A stretch of 64,000 nucleotides of DNA from Campylorhamphus procurvoides (Eukaryota; Chordata; Aves; Passeriformes; Dendrocolaptidae), in contig WBMV01006289.1 of assembly GCA_013396655.1 (NCBI GenBank), positions 2,898,342 to 2,962,341 on the forward strand. The letters run 5' to 3'. The notes under the pieces were generated by a model. It did not search any database. It was not told where the DNA came from and saw nothing but the letters and a program-made list of their open reading frames with translations. This document shows positions 39,201-54,200 of this stretch, one piece after another (within the stretch, counting starts at the first letter, position 1; every line of letters begins with the position of its first letter). A program made the position numbers and the translations under genes.

Positions 39201-42200
39201 AGGTCAATATATTTACTCATAATAGAATTGAGATGTTTCTTATCCTTGAACACAATGACTGTTTTCAGGCATGGAAAAAATGAGCTATAAGTCAGCTTTT
39301 TAAGGCTGAAACCTTGGACAGCAGCACAAAAGACTGACAGCACTTAGTGTTGTTTAAAAAAGTACTGTGTTCACTGGAGTGATAATGGCATGTCTCTCCT
39401 GCCGCTTGCATCACTTTTTCCCTGTATGAAGCTCTTGGTTCATATTTACTTTAAGATAATATTCATCTTAGCTACCATCTTGATAACTAAATTAAAGATA
39501 AAATCATGCTAGACTGCTTTCATATTATTTTAAAATATGTTATATTTTGACTGTATTGTCACTTCTGTTGTCTTATCCAAATTGTAATCTTCTAGATGGT
39601 TGATTGTGACTTTTTTTCCTGATAGTTATTTTATCTGGAAAAGTACCATCTTTCCAATATAACCACTGACTAAATTTGCCTTGAAGTTTTTCTGAAGGCT
39701 ACTTGATTTTTTTTGTTCTTGCATTGTTCCTATACCTTTCCCAAATCTTTTTGGAAAAGAATTTAAAATATGATCTGAATTTCCAAGTTTAATCATAGCC
39801 AAACGATGTTTTGTTTTTGTCTTTTGTTCCACTTAGGGATGGCCTATATCTATCTTCTGGTTATTTATTTAACAAATTCTTTCTTGTACAAGTTCGTGCA
39901 AGCATATTGGAGATAGCTGCTTGTCTAGAGGAGAGTGAGCCAAGTTCACTCCTTTGCCAAAAGAAAGGCTGAAGTGCAGACCAAATAGCTGTGGACTCCA
40001 ATGAGCTTCCCTCCTGAGCCAGCACTTACTGAGAATAGTTGAAGGCGGCCTTCAGAATGTAGGTCTGAGGAAGAATGTGAGAGATTAGAGGGTTTAGGAT
40101 GGGAACAGGATCTTTCAGGAGATTTAGTGATGTCTTGGTGGGAGAAGAAGTAAAGTTACTCCAGAGGCTGGAGCTTACAGTTGATCAATCCACAAAGCTT
40201 CATTGACATAGAGTGACTTACATTCTTTCCCCTTTTTACGAGTAACCAGAGCCAAGTGCTTGGAGGTGCCTCCTGAAAGTGCTTCAGCTATGCTATTGAA
40301 AGGGCATCATCAGTCTGTGCCAACCCCAATAAAGCAGACCTCCAGCTCCGTGTGTAGGCACAGTGTGATAAAAGCCTATTGCCAGGAATATCTGTTTCCA
40401 GAATGATGATAATTTTTTTCTCCCACAGAGCAACTCCCACCTCTCCTCCTCTGCTTCATGCAAAGATATCAGTGTACATGGTGCTTTACAGATTAAAATA
40501 ATACATTGCTAATCTGTTGGCAACAAGACATGCCATTATCTCTTCCCTTATTGTCAGAATTTCTGAGGGCAAAATAATGGATTGTAATTAAACCAGAAAA
40601 TACTACAGTAAAGAAAATTATGGATTCTAGTAACTGAACTTTTAAAATACTATTGCCTTTGTACTTGGTGCTGTGAAAAAGTATGTCACACTAGACATAT
40701 TTACAGAAACTGTTTTGCAGTCTTTTACGTATTTCAAATGCCTTTTTAGAGGATACAATTAGTTGCATTTGCATAAGCAGTTTGAACCTGATTATATATT
40801 GAAAGCTTAATGAAGTTCTGAGGTGCAAGTTGATAGCTTAGTAGGTCACTTCTTTTTCTTTGGATTAGATTGTCATAAATGTCAGTGTGCAGTAGATAGT
40901 GCTTAAGGTCGGGTTGCTTACTATTTCATTGAAATGTTTATTAAATTAATTCAATGCAGAATAAAATCTGGAGGCTGAGTGAGAAGACTAAAAATTCAGG
41001 CCTTTGTAAGTATCTGTTAACTATTTATGTGAAAGAATTGTTCGTCTTCACCAAGCAGCATGTTTACCATAGCTATATAGCAGTATACTTGCAAATACAA
41101 GTGCATTCACTACTAGACAGTACATTCATTTTCAGTAATTAGGAGAGAGTTTAAATTGTTTCATCCAGTGTCTTGTTGAAATACCAGGGTGTAATAGCAA
41201 GTTTTCAACTAACAGAAGAATGAAAAGGTCCTAAGTTTATAAACAGCTGAATAAGACTTGTTAGGCCAATGTCTGGTGTTTGTAATGGCTGATTGTTCCA
41301 TAAAAATAATATGTTTAAAAAAACCCAATTTGTTAGTACAGACACCAATACCTGTAGAAACTGAATTGGGGATATTACTTATATATTTTACTGTTAAGGG
41401 AAAAAAAAGTTTTAAAAATTAGTGGCAATGCCAAATATGGAATGCCAGGAAACACTCAAGTAACATTTTCATTTGCAGTCTTGGAACTCTGGCAAAAGTG
41501 TGACATTAGTCTCTAAATGTGAAAACCTGCCTTGTTCACATCTCAGAGGGATAATGCTGTTTGAATGACTGTTCATTCTCGTTATTTAAGAATAATTATT
41601 TGCCACATTATTTGCTATGTGCATTTAAAGCTACTCTGACATCTTACTCCTATAGATGTATTTCTCTGTGTGTGTGTAAATGTGCATATGTAAACAAACA
41701 TGAAAGAGTTGTTGAGCCAAATCTACAAGTAGGGAAATAAGACATTAAGAATGTAAAGGGTTAAGATGAAGATAGTCTTCAAAATAGCTTTTGTAGTCTA
41801 TCACTGATATACCCAGAAGTGCCAAAAGAATTTGTAGTTTATGTAAAGAGAAGCCCAGTATGTTCAGTTAGGGATTAATTCAGAAGTCATTGTAAAGGTT
41901 ATGTTAATGAATGATTGAAGTATTTTAAATAGTGTCTGAGTCAAACATGTGAGGAATCACTGTTATTATACCTTTTCTTTATTTTGAACCATTTTATGGT
42001 TGTAGCTGAAGCTTTCTGGTAGATCAGTCTGGTCCAGCTGGCTGCCAGCCAGCCTGCAGCCTTTCTGCAGTGGATATGGGAAACAGGTACTGAACAGCCA
42101 ACTTGGTTGCAAGAGCTTCCTGCCACGGCTGGGATGTGCTGGCACACAGCCTGCTTTGCTGCTCTCAGGCCTGGTGAAGGATGGAGCTGGAAGCACATTT

Positions 42201-45200
42201 CCTGTCGTGACTGCACATCCTGGGATGGTACAAGGAAGTTGCAGGCTGTAATGCACAGAGAGGAAAGGAGTGAGGAATGTTAATGTTAATGCTGAAAACT
42301 AAAATACCGGAGTCCTCTGTTCAGGGACAAACCACGTGTACATTCTCTTCTAGGTTTGGCATTTGTTTGGCCTGTGTTTGTTCTTGGGCCTCTGTAGTTC
42401 CTCTTGCCTTGCTTGGTATGTATCCAACATGAAACTTGAAAAAGACTTAGATTTCTTACGTAATACATCTCAAAATAGCAACTGCTCTGTGTGTGAGGAT
42501 GAATAACATTACTAAGCAAACCCTAAATTGTCTAAATTATGTGTTAAAGTATATTTGAAAATATTGACATGTTTTCCTTTTTAATGTAGATTAAATTCTG
42601 CCAGTCTTTTGTATCTATAATGTGTACTGTAAGACTTTTCTTTGGTAAAATTGCTTACTGATCTGGATTTATCATATGTTTGGATGATCAGGCAGATACT
42701 GAAATGTATACTGCCTGTTACTTGTGATCAATAAATGTGCCATGGTATTTCTTGTTCAGTGAAAACTGTAGACCAGCATTTCTAATGGTGTCCATGCCAC
42801 CTGGTACTATTACAGTTTTGATTTTTTTCATTTTCTAATAGTATAGATTGACTTGCCTATGCAGTCAGCCAGCTTTTTAGGTTTGATAAAATTTTCCTTT
42901 GGGTATTTTAGGTAATGCAAGGTACAAGATACTGCCTTCAACTCCAATATAACGTACTTGAAGCCAGTGATTTTTAAATTGATTGCTAAAATGCCCAGTT
43001 AATGCGTCTCACATGTAGTTCAGCCAAATTTCTCAATAATCGTCCTTTCCATTTACAGATTATGGGATTTCAGAGTTTGGATGCTTGAAAAGAAAGAACA
43101 GATGTCAGTTAATTTCTAATTTTAATGAGAAGAAGGCTTGGAAAAAAATCCAAACAAAGCACAGACATAAAACACAGAGCAAAATAAGGTTTTTTCTTAA
43201 TCCAAGAATTAAGAAAAAAAGGGAAGCAACAATTTCTACTTTTCTTTGGTTTCTCTGATTGGACTAAGTAAAGCATCAATTAAGGTCTTGCAGCAGTGCC
43301 TCTCCAGGGGTTTTGGCCTGGTGGTGATGTCACTCCTCTGCAGTCCTTAATGCTTACACCACCTTCTTTTCCAACTCTTCCAAAGAAAACTGTTTTCAGT
43401 TCCTCCAAGCGTTCAACAGTCAAACTGCCCAGCAAGGATTTTTGTTCTGTGGGTTTACGCTTTTGGCTGACAAAACAGTGTTGCCAGTTAATGAACCTAC
43501 CCGACTCTTGCACTGATCCTTCCACGGCACTGCACAGGGCGCTGCTGATGGGACTTAATGCTTACAGCTGGTGGTCTCTGAATCTGTCATTAAAGGATAG
43601 CTCTAAAATACTTCCCTGTTCCTTCCCTCCCTTCATCTCCCTTCCTCTTCCCAACCAACAAGGTGATTTAATAGTTAAGGTTCATTTATGGGGGCGGGTC
43701 ACTGCTTTTGCCAAAGGAAAGATTTTTATCGTGTGAAGGGCTTGTGTGGTTTCTGGACAGCATGCGCTGACATACTTTGTGCTTGTAGCAGAGGTTTCAA
43801 ATAATACTATTGGTATTAACTGCTGTTCTTGGAAGTACAGAAACAATCTAGTAATTGTCATCTTAAGTAATTATTTTGAAAATGAAAGGAGTTACCAGTT
43901 TTCCTGTTTCTGTATTGTGATTTTCTGCTCAGCTGGTTTCTCTGTTTTGTTTCATTTATCACCGTGCCCTCTTACTCAGCTTGCGTTAGTTGCAGAGAAA
44001 AGGAGTGATATTTTGCCAAAGAAAACAGTTGTTTACTACAATGTTAATAGGTTACTGCTGCAGCTGACTTTACTGTTTCAAGAGCTAGTAATTATACAAG
44101 ACTTCCCAAAATAATAACATTATAAACCAAAAATTCATGAGGAATGAGGACATGATCACGTGTGTTGTTGTTTTAATCTTTAAACAGACTTACAAACTGG
44201 CTGTTATTTCATTACCAAAGGGAGGTGGAGGAAGAAGACTTTCCAATTCATTTTCATGCCCTGAAAAGTATGTTTACAAACAAATACTTGTGAAAGATGA
44301 GAATGGCCTCTATTTAACCTTGGCTGCCTAGAGACTAATAGTTCATAGTGGTCTCCTGTTCTATCTCAATTCTTTGAATAAAACATTCTAGTCTTTTCTG
44401 TGAATAGGCCACAAGTTAATGAGCCATTTTATTTTTCAAAAGAAAGTTTTCTTGAAGGAAATGTACTTCCTGAAGACGGTATCATATTGATCATGCCTTT
44501 ACCAGAGTAACTTCTAAGAAAAGCCTATATGCTATTTCATTGACCTCCCCATTTTTGTGATAAGCTAATAGGAAGACAATCCATTGCCTTACTAGTATGC
44601 TGCTTGAATTCCAGATTATTTTTGAGTGGAGTAACTGTTGACAACAGCAGTCCATATTGTAGATTTCTCATCCTCAGCACAACCCTTTTCAGTCTAACAA
44701 TCAACTCCTGTTGGTCTGCAGCATTTCCTGACACAGACAGAGCGTGTGTGTGACCCTGTGCTTAGCAGAAGCTTATGGTGATGGAGACTACTGCCAGATG
44801 TCCTGCAAAAATCTACAGCAGTAGATGAAGTGGACATCCTCTGGTGCAAGTAATCTATTAAGAAGGATTATTGGTACAGCAGGATCTCTGTGAAGGCACG
44901 CAGATTGCTCTTCTTTAAGTTTAAAGTATATTCCTGAGTACCAAATTGATCTGGAAGATGGAAAAATAGATCATAAAGTTTACAGTAAAGTAGTTTACGC
45001 CTGCCTATGTAAGAGTCTTTCTTTAAAGAACCCACAGGTTGCTTCAGAGCTTCAAGACCTGTCTTAAAGCTTGGTGTTTAGTCCAGATTAACAAGCAAGT
45101 GGAAACGCTTTTGAATGTGTTTATCAAAACAACTATAAAGCATCTTTCCCACTTCTGCTGTAGCATTACTGTGGACCATACCCTTGTTCAGCAGCCTCCC

Positions 45201-48200
45201 TTGTGGCTGGCCTGTCGTAATCCTTTAATAAGTAGATGAAAAAACGTTGGTCAGCTGTCTGATTTAGTAATGCTATTAGTCAGCAGCTTGTCACTTGCAA
45301 GGTTTTACTACATTAAGAGCTGTAGAGAAACAGATTTCTTGTGATCAGTATAATTTTCTGTGTCTGTTTTAATTATTTAACACTGCTGATAGAGTTCAGT
45401 TAAGTAGGAGATGGGAAAATTTATTTTGACCTTGGCTGTTAATTCCTTCCCATGTCTTACTGTGCTGTGTTATTGTCTATAAATGTGATATTCCTATAAA
45501 CTTTTGAGGAAAAGGTAAAATAGCTCCTATTCTTAATGTAATTGCCAGTACAGTAATGAGTGTGATGACCTTATTTCTCTGCCCTTCTGTAGTTAATAGA
45601 GAAACAGCAAAGAAATTATCAGGAGTCTGTTCATATGCAAAAGCAGGAAGTTTTCATATTATGTTTTCACATATGAATTGAAACTAATTTTCCTCTTTTT
45701 GAAGATAGTATGTTGAAATGACCAAACATGTTTTGATTTCTTAAGCCAGTATTTTGCTAGATCAATACAGAAAGTTAAGCCTAAGAAAGTTTCTCATGTT
45801 TCTTTCCTAAAAATAGATTTTTATGTTTCAGCTGTTTAACAAAAACCACAGAAACTTTTCATAGGTTCTTGAGCAGCAGCTTATTAAAATTATGGTGATG
45901 TTTGACATGTGATGGAATAAGGTTGTCCTTAGGTTTTAGATGCTTGCATATCAGAGGCATTAACTTCAACACTAATTTTTTTGTTTTATCTAAGATGCTG
46001 AATGATACACATTTCCTTCACATATGGTAAAAATACAAATTTGGACAAAGAAGGATGGTCAATCTCAAAAACAAAGATGAGTTTTGCAGCAAAACACTTC
46101 AAACCTCTTGTTCATAGTTAAAGTTGTCCTTAAAATGTCTTCCCTGAGAATTTAAGTCTGTATTTCCAGTTTGGTATTTTGGCAAATGTCTCACATGAGT
46201 TCCAGCTGGGAGGCACATTTCCTGAGGAAACTGAGTAGAATTGTAGGCGTTAAAAACATAGCCCGAAAGGCCAGTCCCAGAACTATGTGGAATTTACTTG
46301 GAGGTTTCCATTGATAATTTTTCCCTACTTTGATCCTTTTTTAGTTTGAGAAATGAGAGAAAGAACCACAGCTAACTTTGTCTCTCCTCTTGTCAGAAAG
46401 CAGTGTTCTGTTTACTTTAAAAAAAAAAAAATTCTTGATACAAACATAGTGATATTAAGGGCTCAGTATTTGAAGCAATTGAGAGCTACAGAGCTTTTCT
46501 CTACATTTTAGTTTAGCCAGACGTTTCCCATGAGGCTGGGATTGTGTACTGAAGAAGTATACCAGCTAACATGATGGAAGATGTAAGGTGGTTGCCGAGA
46601 GCCACTGTAGAGTCTCTATCATTGCTGATATTGGAAATTTGACTGAAGAAATTCTTGAGAAACCTGAGCTAGTTGGACCTGCTTTGGGAAGAGGGTCGAT
46701 CAAAGTTTTTCTCCTTCTCTAAGTTTGCTTTTGCAAATATCTATCTCAAACTGAGACTGATTCTGAATTGCAATGATTTAGTCAACCTTCCAGTTTCTTT
46801 TGTGTGGAAGAGTAATTGAACAAACCAGTATATTGTACTATTCACCACTGCAACTAAAGCATTGTTTTCCCTCTAGCTCTCCTTAGTTTTATGTGTGGAG
46901 GAGCCACTGAGCAGTAGAAGATATGTTAAGTGTTGAGAATTAGGTAAAATATGATCCTCTGTATTATTTTAGGCAAAATCTTAATGAATAATTGTTGTTG
47001 TTTCAAGTTGGTCGTGTCTTGTATCAGGTGGGTCTTTTACATTCATTCAAGTCTTTAAACCTTATAAGGATTGTGAGCTAAAAGATGAGGAACTAACTAG
47101 TTTCATAACAAGAAAAAGGAAAAAACCAAAATGCATATTAGACACAAAGCATATTATATCAGTTACCTGAGCTACAAAAGCTGCCATTTAAAAATGCTTA
47201 TCAATATTTAACTGTCACAGGGGTTAACTAGAAGACTGTGTTGTAAAGTTTCAAAACTGGTCTGCTCTGATAACATACGAGCAGTGGCTCTGGGGGACTT
47301 TGTCAGTGGGACTTGTAGCATGGTGAGACACCATGCCAGGCTAAGTCAGGCACTGGAGAAGACATGCCTCTGTGTCCTTCCCCACTGTCATCTTCATGAA
47401 TTAGTATCCCACCCCTACATAAATATTTTATTTTGGGACCTCTGCATCTCTTTCTCTTTGCCTTTCTAACTCTCTCAGGTACTTTAGCACATCACCTAAA
47501 CCTGAACTCTGCACCTGGAATTCTGTAGAAATCTGGCTTGGCTTGTCACTACTTTTGCTTCTTCATGAGGAAGTGGTAGTTCCTCAGGACTCCTGTGTTC
47601 CTTCAGCAGATGTTCTGAGATGAACATGCTTTGATACTTCTGGTGATAACTGCTCCTGCAGGTGTTTCAGCTAAGCTGCCAGAGAAGTTAAACCAGTGCT
47701 TTTAATGTCATTCTTATGCAGGTATGAGTGAGTCAGGAAGAAGGAACTACTTTTTATTTATGTATGGATAAGACAAAGACTTGTTTTTCTTTTTCCCACT
47801 CCTGTGTTCTTCAAAGAGTGGTGAAGTTTGTTGTGACAGAAGAAATTCAGGTTATATTTTATATAATTACTGCTTGTTCTCGGTTTAAATATCCAGCATG
47901 TAAGAGCAAGGAGGCAGTGCACAGAAGTAATTTTTGTAAGAGATTTTTGGTTTTGGTTTCTCTGGATGGGATTTGACAGTATGATCTAGGAAAATTCTGA
48001 ATTGTTTGCAAAAACTAAATCCTCTGGAAAATCTGAGGTTTGTGCTATTTGCTCGTCTAAACATGTGTAACTGTCTTGTTATCAGTTATCCTCCATTCAT
48101 TTCTTGGTTTAGTTTAAGTTATCCAAGTGTTTTATCTTCTGAAACATGGAGTACTTAGAAGAAAGGCACTGAAGTGCCATTACACACTTGATTCTTCCAG

Positions 48201-51200
48201 TAAATAAGATACAGGCAGATTGTAGTTGTTATGTATATTAAAAAACAAGATCAAAGTAGGTTGTGTGAAACTATAAAATATGATAAAATTAAAATAATGT
48301 GATGAACGTAAGTTGCTGGTTCTTGATTCCAGTATGTGTTGCACACATATTTTGTTTCACTATGACTTGGGGTAGATCAAGGTCTCACTTGTTTATGTGA
48401 TCCAGAAAGAATCTGGGAATTTTGGAGAGGTATTTAGTTAGGATTGAGTTAATAGATCAAATTACCAAGTTCCCTAACAAACATAATGAGGAAATCTTAG
48501 GTAGAACTTAAAAGTGCTACCAAAATACTTAACTCGGCAAGTATCTGTGCTTAACAAATCATTTTTATATAAGTGAATTACATTTCCCATGTCAGATATG
48601 TATAGTCAGTCAAATAACGAATTCTTAATAGATATGTATAATCATATAAGAGATTGTTAGATTTAAAAGGTTAATCAAATACAGAAAGTTATAATAACAC
48701 TGAAAGTAAAAACCATTCCCTCTACCTAGCAGAACCTGCCTCGATGTGCTTAGCATGACTCAGTAATGCCCCTTTTGCTGAATAAGCATCTTATCAGAGT
48801 CAAGCGCTTGTTCTTCATGACAGTGCAGCGAGGAGGTAATTCCACATGATCATTCACTTGCAGGACAAGACTGACTAGACAACTGGGGTTATTTTAGGAT
48901 TGTTCTTAGGCATAAGTACTGTGTGAGACTAAAGAATTGCATCCAAAAACAGACAGACTAGAACTGACTACTTCAGAATGCTCTGTTTTGTTGATTGAAA
49001 TACTATAGAACTTATTTCCTTTGTAGTATCAGAACGAGCTTCAATTTGCTGTATAAACGGTGGTGAAGCGAAGCAATAGCTTTGAGATTTGTAATAGACT
49101 TATCACTTATTGGCACTGCTCACAAATTCCTTCCTCACCTCCTGTAGTAACAAGCCTTGGCTTTTGCTTTCCCTGAGCTGGAATTCTGCAATTTTCCACT
49201 CTTAGTTGAGACATGAAATTGAGATGATATCTCATTATGCTAGCAGATTCATTTGAGACTTGGATTATGTGGTCTCTGGGAAAGGTAGTCTGAGGATTAA
49301 AGCTACCCAGCCTTCTCAAAGTGTGCTATGCGCAGAACCTGCAAGGAAGCCGAATTTAGAGGTGTGGGTTAGAGTGGTGTGGAAGGGGATCCTCACAGTG
49401 CTCTTGACACACCTGTCATGTGTGTTTAATCCCTTACCTGCCTGCCGTTGCTGTGTGTCTTTTACTCTAGATATCAGCAATTCTGGTTTTACCTGTCTTT
49501 TCTCCTTAATATGTGTCTTATACTGGTTATTCCATGTATATTCTTGATAATGAGAGTAAGTTTCATCAAGCCCGTGCAGTTAGTGTTTTTTACTGTAGCA
49601 TGAGAAGGATCTGAACCTGAACCTCTGTTTTCAGTTGATTACATGCATAACTACTGTTGCAGTGGTGGTATAAAAATTCTCCCGTGTAAATATAAAGAGC
49701 TGGTCTCATCTATTTGTTCAAGTGCCTGATCTAGTCTAGGCAAAATCTTTAGGGAACTAAGCTAGAAATAATGTATTTGTTGTGCAAGTGAGAACTACAG
49801 TGTAAAGCTGCTTTTTTTTTTTTTAAAGGCTAAATTCCTTCACAAAAATCTTGCAAAAAATTCTTGAAGCACAACCAACTTGAGTAAGAGCAGAAGTACA
49901 TGTTTTTGTTTACAAAAGCCATATTCTGTTAAAGATCAAATCTCTTCTCCAAAGCACAGTGAAATTAGGGGACTTTGATGAAAAGAAAACTACTCCAGGA
50001 GAGCATGATTTATTTAATTAATTATTTAAAGCACGAGGATAACAATTATATCATCTTTTTCTTTCTGCCTCTTTCTTCAAGCACTGTAGTGGAAAATGGG
50101 TTTGTCTATATTTTTCTTAAAGAAACAGGTCATAAGAGAACTCCTGACCTGAGTGTCATTTAATGGGGGTATGAGAAATATCCTTAGTAGTAGGTAGCCA
50201 TGTAGGAGCTGTCTGTAATTTGTGATATTTATCCATAAGTATCTCAGTATACAGTATCATATGCACCTTTTGCTTAGTGCACTTTCTAATGAAGTTCTTT
50301 TCAGTTCTTCAAAGGATGTTAATCAAGCTCTGTAATCAAACATCAGGCAGACAGAGAAAGCATTTGCAGTCATGCTCAGAATAATTTTTCTTCTACAGCT
50401 CAGTAAGCTTCTTATTGAAGTATTTAGCAGTAAAAAGAGAAGCTGTGGAACCTACATTACAGGGCAGAAACTAACTAGTAATTACATGAGATTGTTAAGA
50501 TTAGTAAGTTAAAACTCTTGTGTTCTGTGCAGGCTGTAGCTGGGAAAGACAAAACCACATTTGTGTCTTAGAAAATAAAATACCTCTAAGAATCCAGCAT
50601 TTTGTAATTTTTTTTAATATATTTTTGTGTTCTACTTAAGACTTAAGTACGTTTCACCATTGTAGTGAAATGATCAAAGAATGAAAAGATTTTTTTGAAT
50701 TGGCTTAAACCAAATCTCTGCATAACACTTCTATGAAAAGTGTATTACTTCCTGTATTGTTCCCTGCTGCTGTTATTCTTGTTGGGGTTTTCTTTTAATG
50801 ATATTTCTCTAATGTTCTTTTATTCTATTCTGTAATTTAGTATGTTGCTGATTTTTTTAAATTGTTTCTTTAATTTTTTTTTTAATTGTGCATTGTGTGA
50901 AATTTTGGTCACTTCAATATAAGAAAGATATTAAGCCATTAGAGAGTGTCCAAAGGAGCAGCTGAGGACACTTGATCTGTTGAGCCTGGAGAAGAGGAGA
51001 CTGAGGGGAGACCTCACTGCAGTTACAGCTTCCTCAAGAGGGGAAGAGGAGGGGCGGGCACTGATCTCTTCTCTGTGGGGACCAGTGACAGGGCCTGAGG
51101 GAATGGCCTGAAGTTGTGTCAGGGGAGGTTTAGGTTGCATATTAGAAAAATGTTCTTCACCCAGAGGGTGGTTGGGTGCTGGAACAGCCTCCCCAGGGCA

Positions 51201-54200
51201 GTGGTCACAGCACCAAGGCTGACAGAATTCAAGAAGCATTTGAATGATACACTCAGGCTCTTGGTGTGACTCTCAGAGATGATCCTGTGCAGGACCAGGA
51301 GTTGGACTCAGTGATCCTTGTGGATCCCTTCCAACTCAGCATGTTCCATGATTTTGTGATCTTTATTCATGTATGCCTTGCTGCAGTTCTGGATGTGGGA
51401 GGTATGTGACAGCATGAAATCCTGCCTGGATTATTTACGCTGTGTACCAAAATGCTGCCATCTCAGAGGAAATATCAATATTTAACATACTGTCTTGTTA
51501 CCAGCCATCAGCAGCTCCTGGGCACTTCCGTCAGGCATTGTATTACAGGCTTGTCTGGAGAAAGAGGACGCTGCTGAGTAGCGATCCCAGTTTCTGCCCA
51601 CCTCAGAGTGGTTTCTGTTTCTCCCTCAGATACGAAAATTTGCTTCCTTGTGTAATTCACTCATAATTACAGATCTGACTAGTAAAAGTGAACTCTCCCT
51701 CTTGATTTTTTTTTTTAGCAGTACCTAAAATAAGCTGCTCAGTGAGAAAGGCAAATCAACAGAATTTGTTAAAAATTGGTCTTTTTAGAGAACTTTAGCA
51801 GTTATGCTGACACAGCCTGTATTTGAAACAGTATGACACTATTTTTGTAGTGCAGTTTTTAATTTGCTCTTGCTCATTGAGCATAGTGGATGAGGAGATG
51901 TAAAAGCATGCAGCTTGTCTGACTGTTTACAGAATAAGTAGAAGAATACCAGTAGAGCTGTATGTGGAATTAAACAGTTTTCTCATTCTTTCTGTACTTC
52001 CTTTAAAAAAAAAATCAGCAAACAAACCAAAATAAGCAAGCAACTATTTTAGGTACAAGTTATCCTATGTGTTTATTTGGTAGCTTGCAATTTTCTTGGG
52101 GGATAAGCCTATCTATGTTACTAGTTTTAAATATTTTTATTAGTGAAGAAACTACTTAGGAAAACAGTTTTATTTTTGCTAACTGAAAAAAATAGCAATT
52201 TTCCTTTTCATTTCTCAGGATAATACTCATTCTTCTTTTTATTAGTTACTTTTTTCTAAAAATCTTCTGAGTGTTTTGCCTGGATTCTAAAGAAAATAAC
52301 TTGGAGTCACTTTTGAGGCTGAAGATGCTTGTATTTGATTGTCTGTATAAAATAAAGTTTGTGACATGGATCTAGTCAGTGTGGGTAAAAGTTTATTACA
52401 CTTGGCTTTGATAGTACTATCTAAGGTCATTCCCTTCATTGTTCCCTCTGTTTGCTTAAGTAGTTTGCAGTTCATTAATGATTTGCTAGAAACATTGAAA
52501 ATGTGACTCAGCTAACTAAATGTAAATAATCTAATTTTCCTAATGTATTTATAATGTATTGAGCATATTGGCAGTTCTAGCAACACTTTAGTAGCTTTCT
52601 GTCTCCACTGGCAATCCACTTTATAGGCGTGATCAAGTTTTCCAGAGAAGTTGATGATCCAGCTTGGGAGGTGAAGGCCACTGAATTCCCTCTTGGGAAG
52701 GTTTCCAGTGGTTCCTTTTCTTGCAGACTTGTCTCAGAGCACAGACCCAGTGAACTGGTCATGGATCAACACTTGGGGAAGATGCTGCTTCCACAGCATC
52801 TGGCTGGAGCTTCCTTGGTTGTCAGACCTCACGTGGAAGGCAGTGTCCTCTCTGCAGGGGGGGATGAAAACAATCCACTACCTCCTCCTAAAAGGCAAAT
52901 CCAGCATTTTCTTACCATTTTAGTATCTCCCTTTCATTTTCTGGGGCAGTTCTGAAAACAGCACAAGGTTTTAACTCAGAAGCTATTTAGACTAGGTAAG
53001 AAAAATGTAGCAAGGAAAGATTATTAGATCAATGACCCCTGGATGTCAGAGATGATCCAAGTCTTCCTTTCTTTGCTGTGTGTTTCATATGCTAACCTAC
53101 CCTTCTGCAATCTGAGCTGGAAACTCCTGCCAGAATTGCATGGATTTGTATGGCTGACTCAGGCTCTGCAATCCCTCACAACATTTTAGGGGACTGTACT
53201 TGTAGTTACTGTGATATACCAGATTTGCACTTTTTTCTGTGTTGCTGGGCAGACAAAGGAGTGGCTCCTGCATCCCTGGGTATCACTGCTGCATTGCCCA
53301 CTGGAGTGCAGGCTCCTCACGAGGCTGGATATGGGCAATACTCTTTTCCTTCTTAAGTACTTTGAGTGGCAAGAATTCAGCTCCCCAGAACTTTTCTTCC
53401 TTCACCTAAGAGTTGGTATGGATATTTGTTTGTAAAGGTCTAAATAAATTCATAAGGCACAATAATGCTGGTAAAAGGAGTTGATTGAGAATGGCCATCA
53501 GTGGTGGCAGGCATGAGGAGTTGCTGTTTCCCAGCCTGGCTGCTCTGCTGCTGGGAGTGTGGATGGAGTCTGGGACAAACAGGGCTTTAGGCCACATCCA
53601 GGGTCCAAGGAGAATAAGCTCATCTCAGGAAGGTTGGCTGTTGGAAACAGTTTTGTGAATGTCTGGTAGATAAAGTAAGTATAGTTTACCTTTTTTGTGA
53701 AACAAAGCAACTGCATTAAAAAATGGATATCTGCTGTTGTCTGCTTCTGAGTTCAGCATCATCACTTTCATTGGTGATATAAACACTAAGGGCAGCACTA
53801 AATCTGGATCTGTTCATCTTTTTCCTGGTGGAATTTCTGGAATAAATGATGTGCATGAACTACCTTGACTGTGATGATTAGATAGCATGTTGCTGTGTGA
53901 CTCATGTTGTTCATTGCTGTTACTGCAACCTTGTGAGATGTTTGTATGAATATTTTTATAGTATTGAAGTGAGGGTGTTAACGAGTGCTTGGGATCTTTG
54001 TTTGCATTGTGAGCTGTGTTTAAAGTCAATGTTTTAAAAAGTGCTGTCTTTGGAAATTTTTCTCATCCATGGGAAATCTTGCTTAATCCTTCTGTTTTTC
54101 TGTTTCTGTTTTTCTTATCATGAAGCAGAAGGAAATCTGTGTAGCTGTAGGCACTGCTTCTACACACTGCAATTATTTTGTTATTTATTCAGAAGAATCA

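Noticed and set aside
43746..44331. Plus-strand frames of 122 and 64 codons
   Set aside because: Hydrophobic and low-information products without family motifs, in AT-rich intron sequence.
49260..49547. 95-codon plus-strand frame in intron 2
   Set aside because: No recognised motif or splice context, and an opposite-strand frame overlaps it.
50931..51239. 102-codon minus-strand frame
   Set aside because: It is antisense to a clear CR1 3' region and so a shadow of the repeat.
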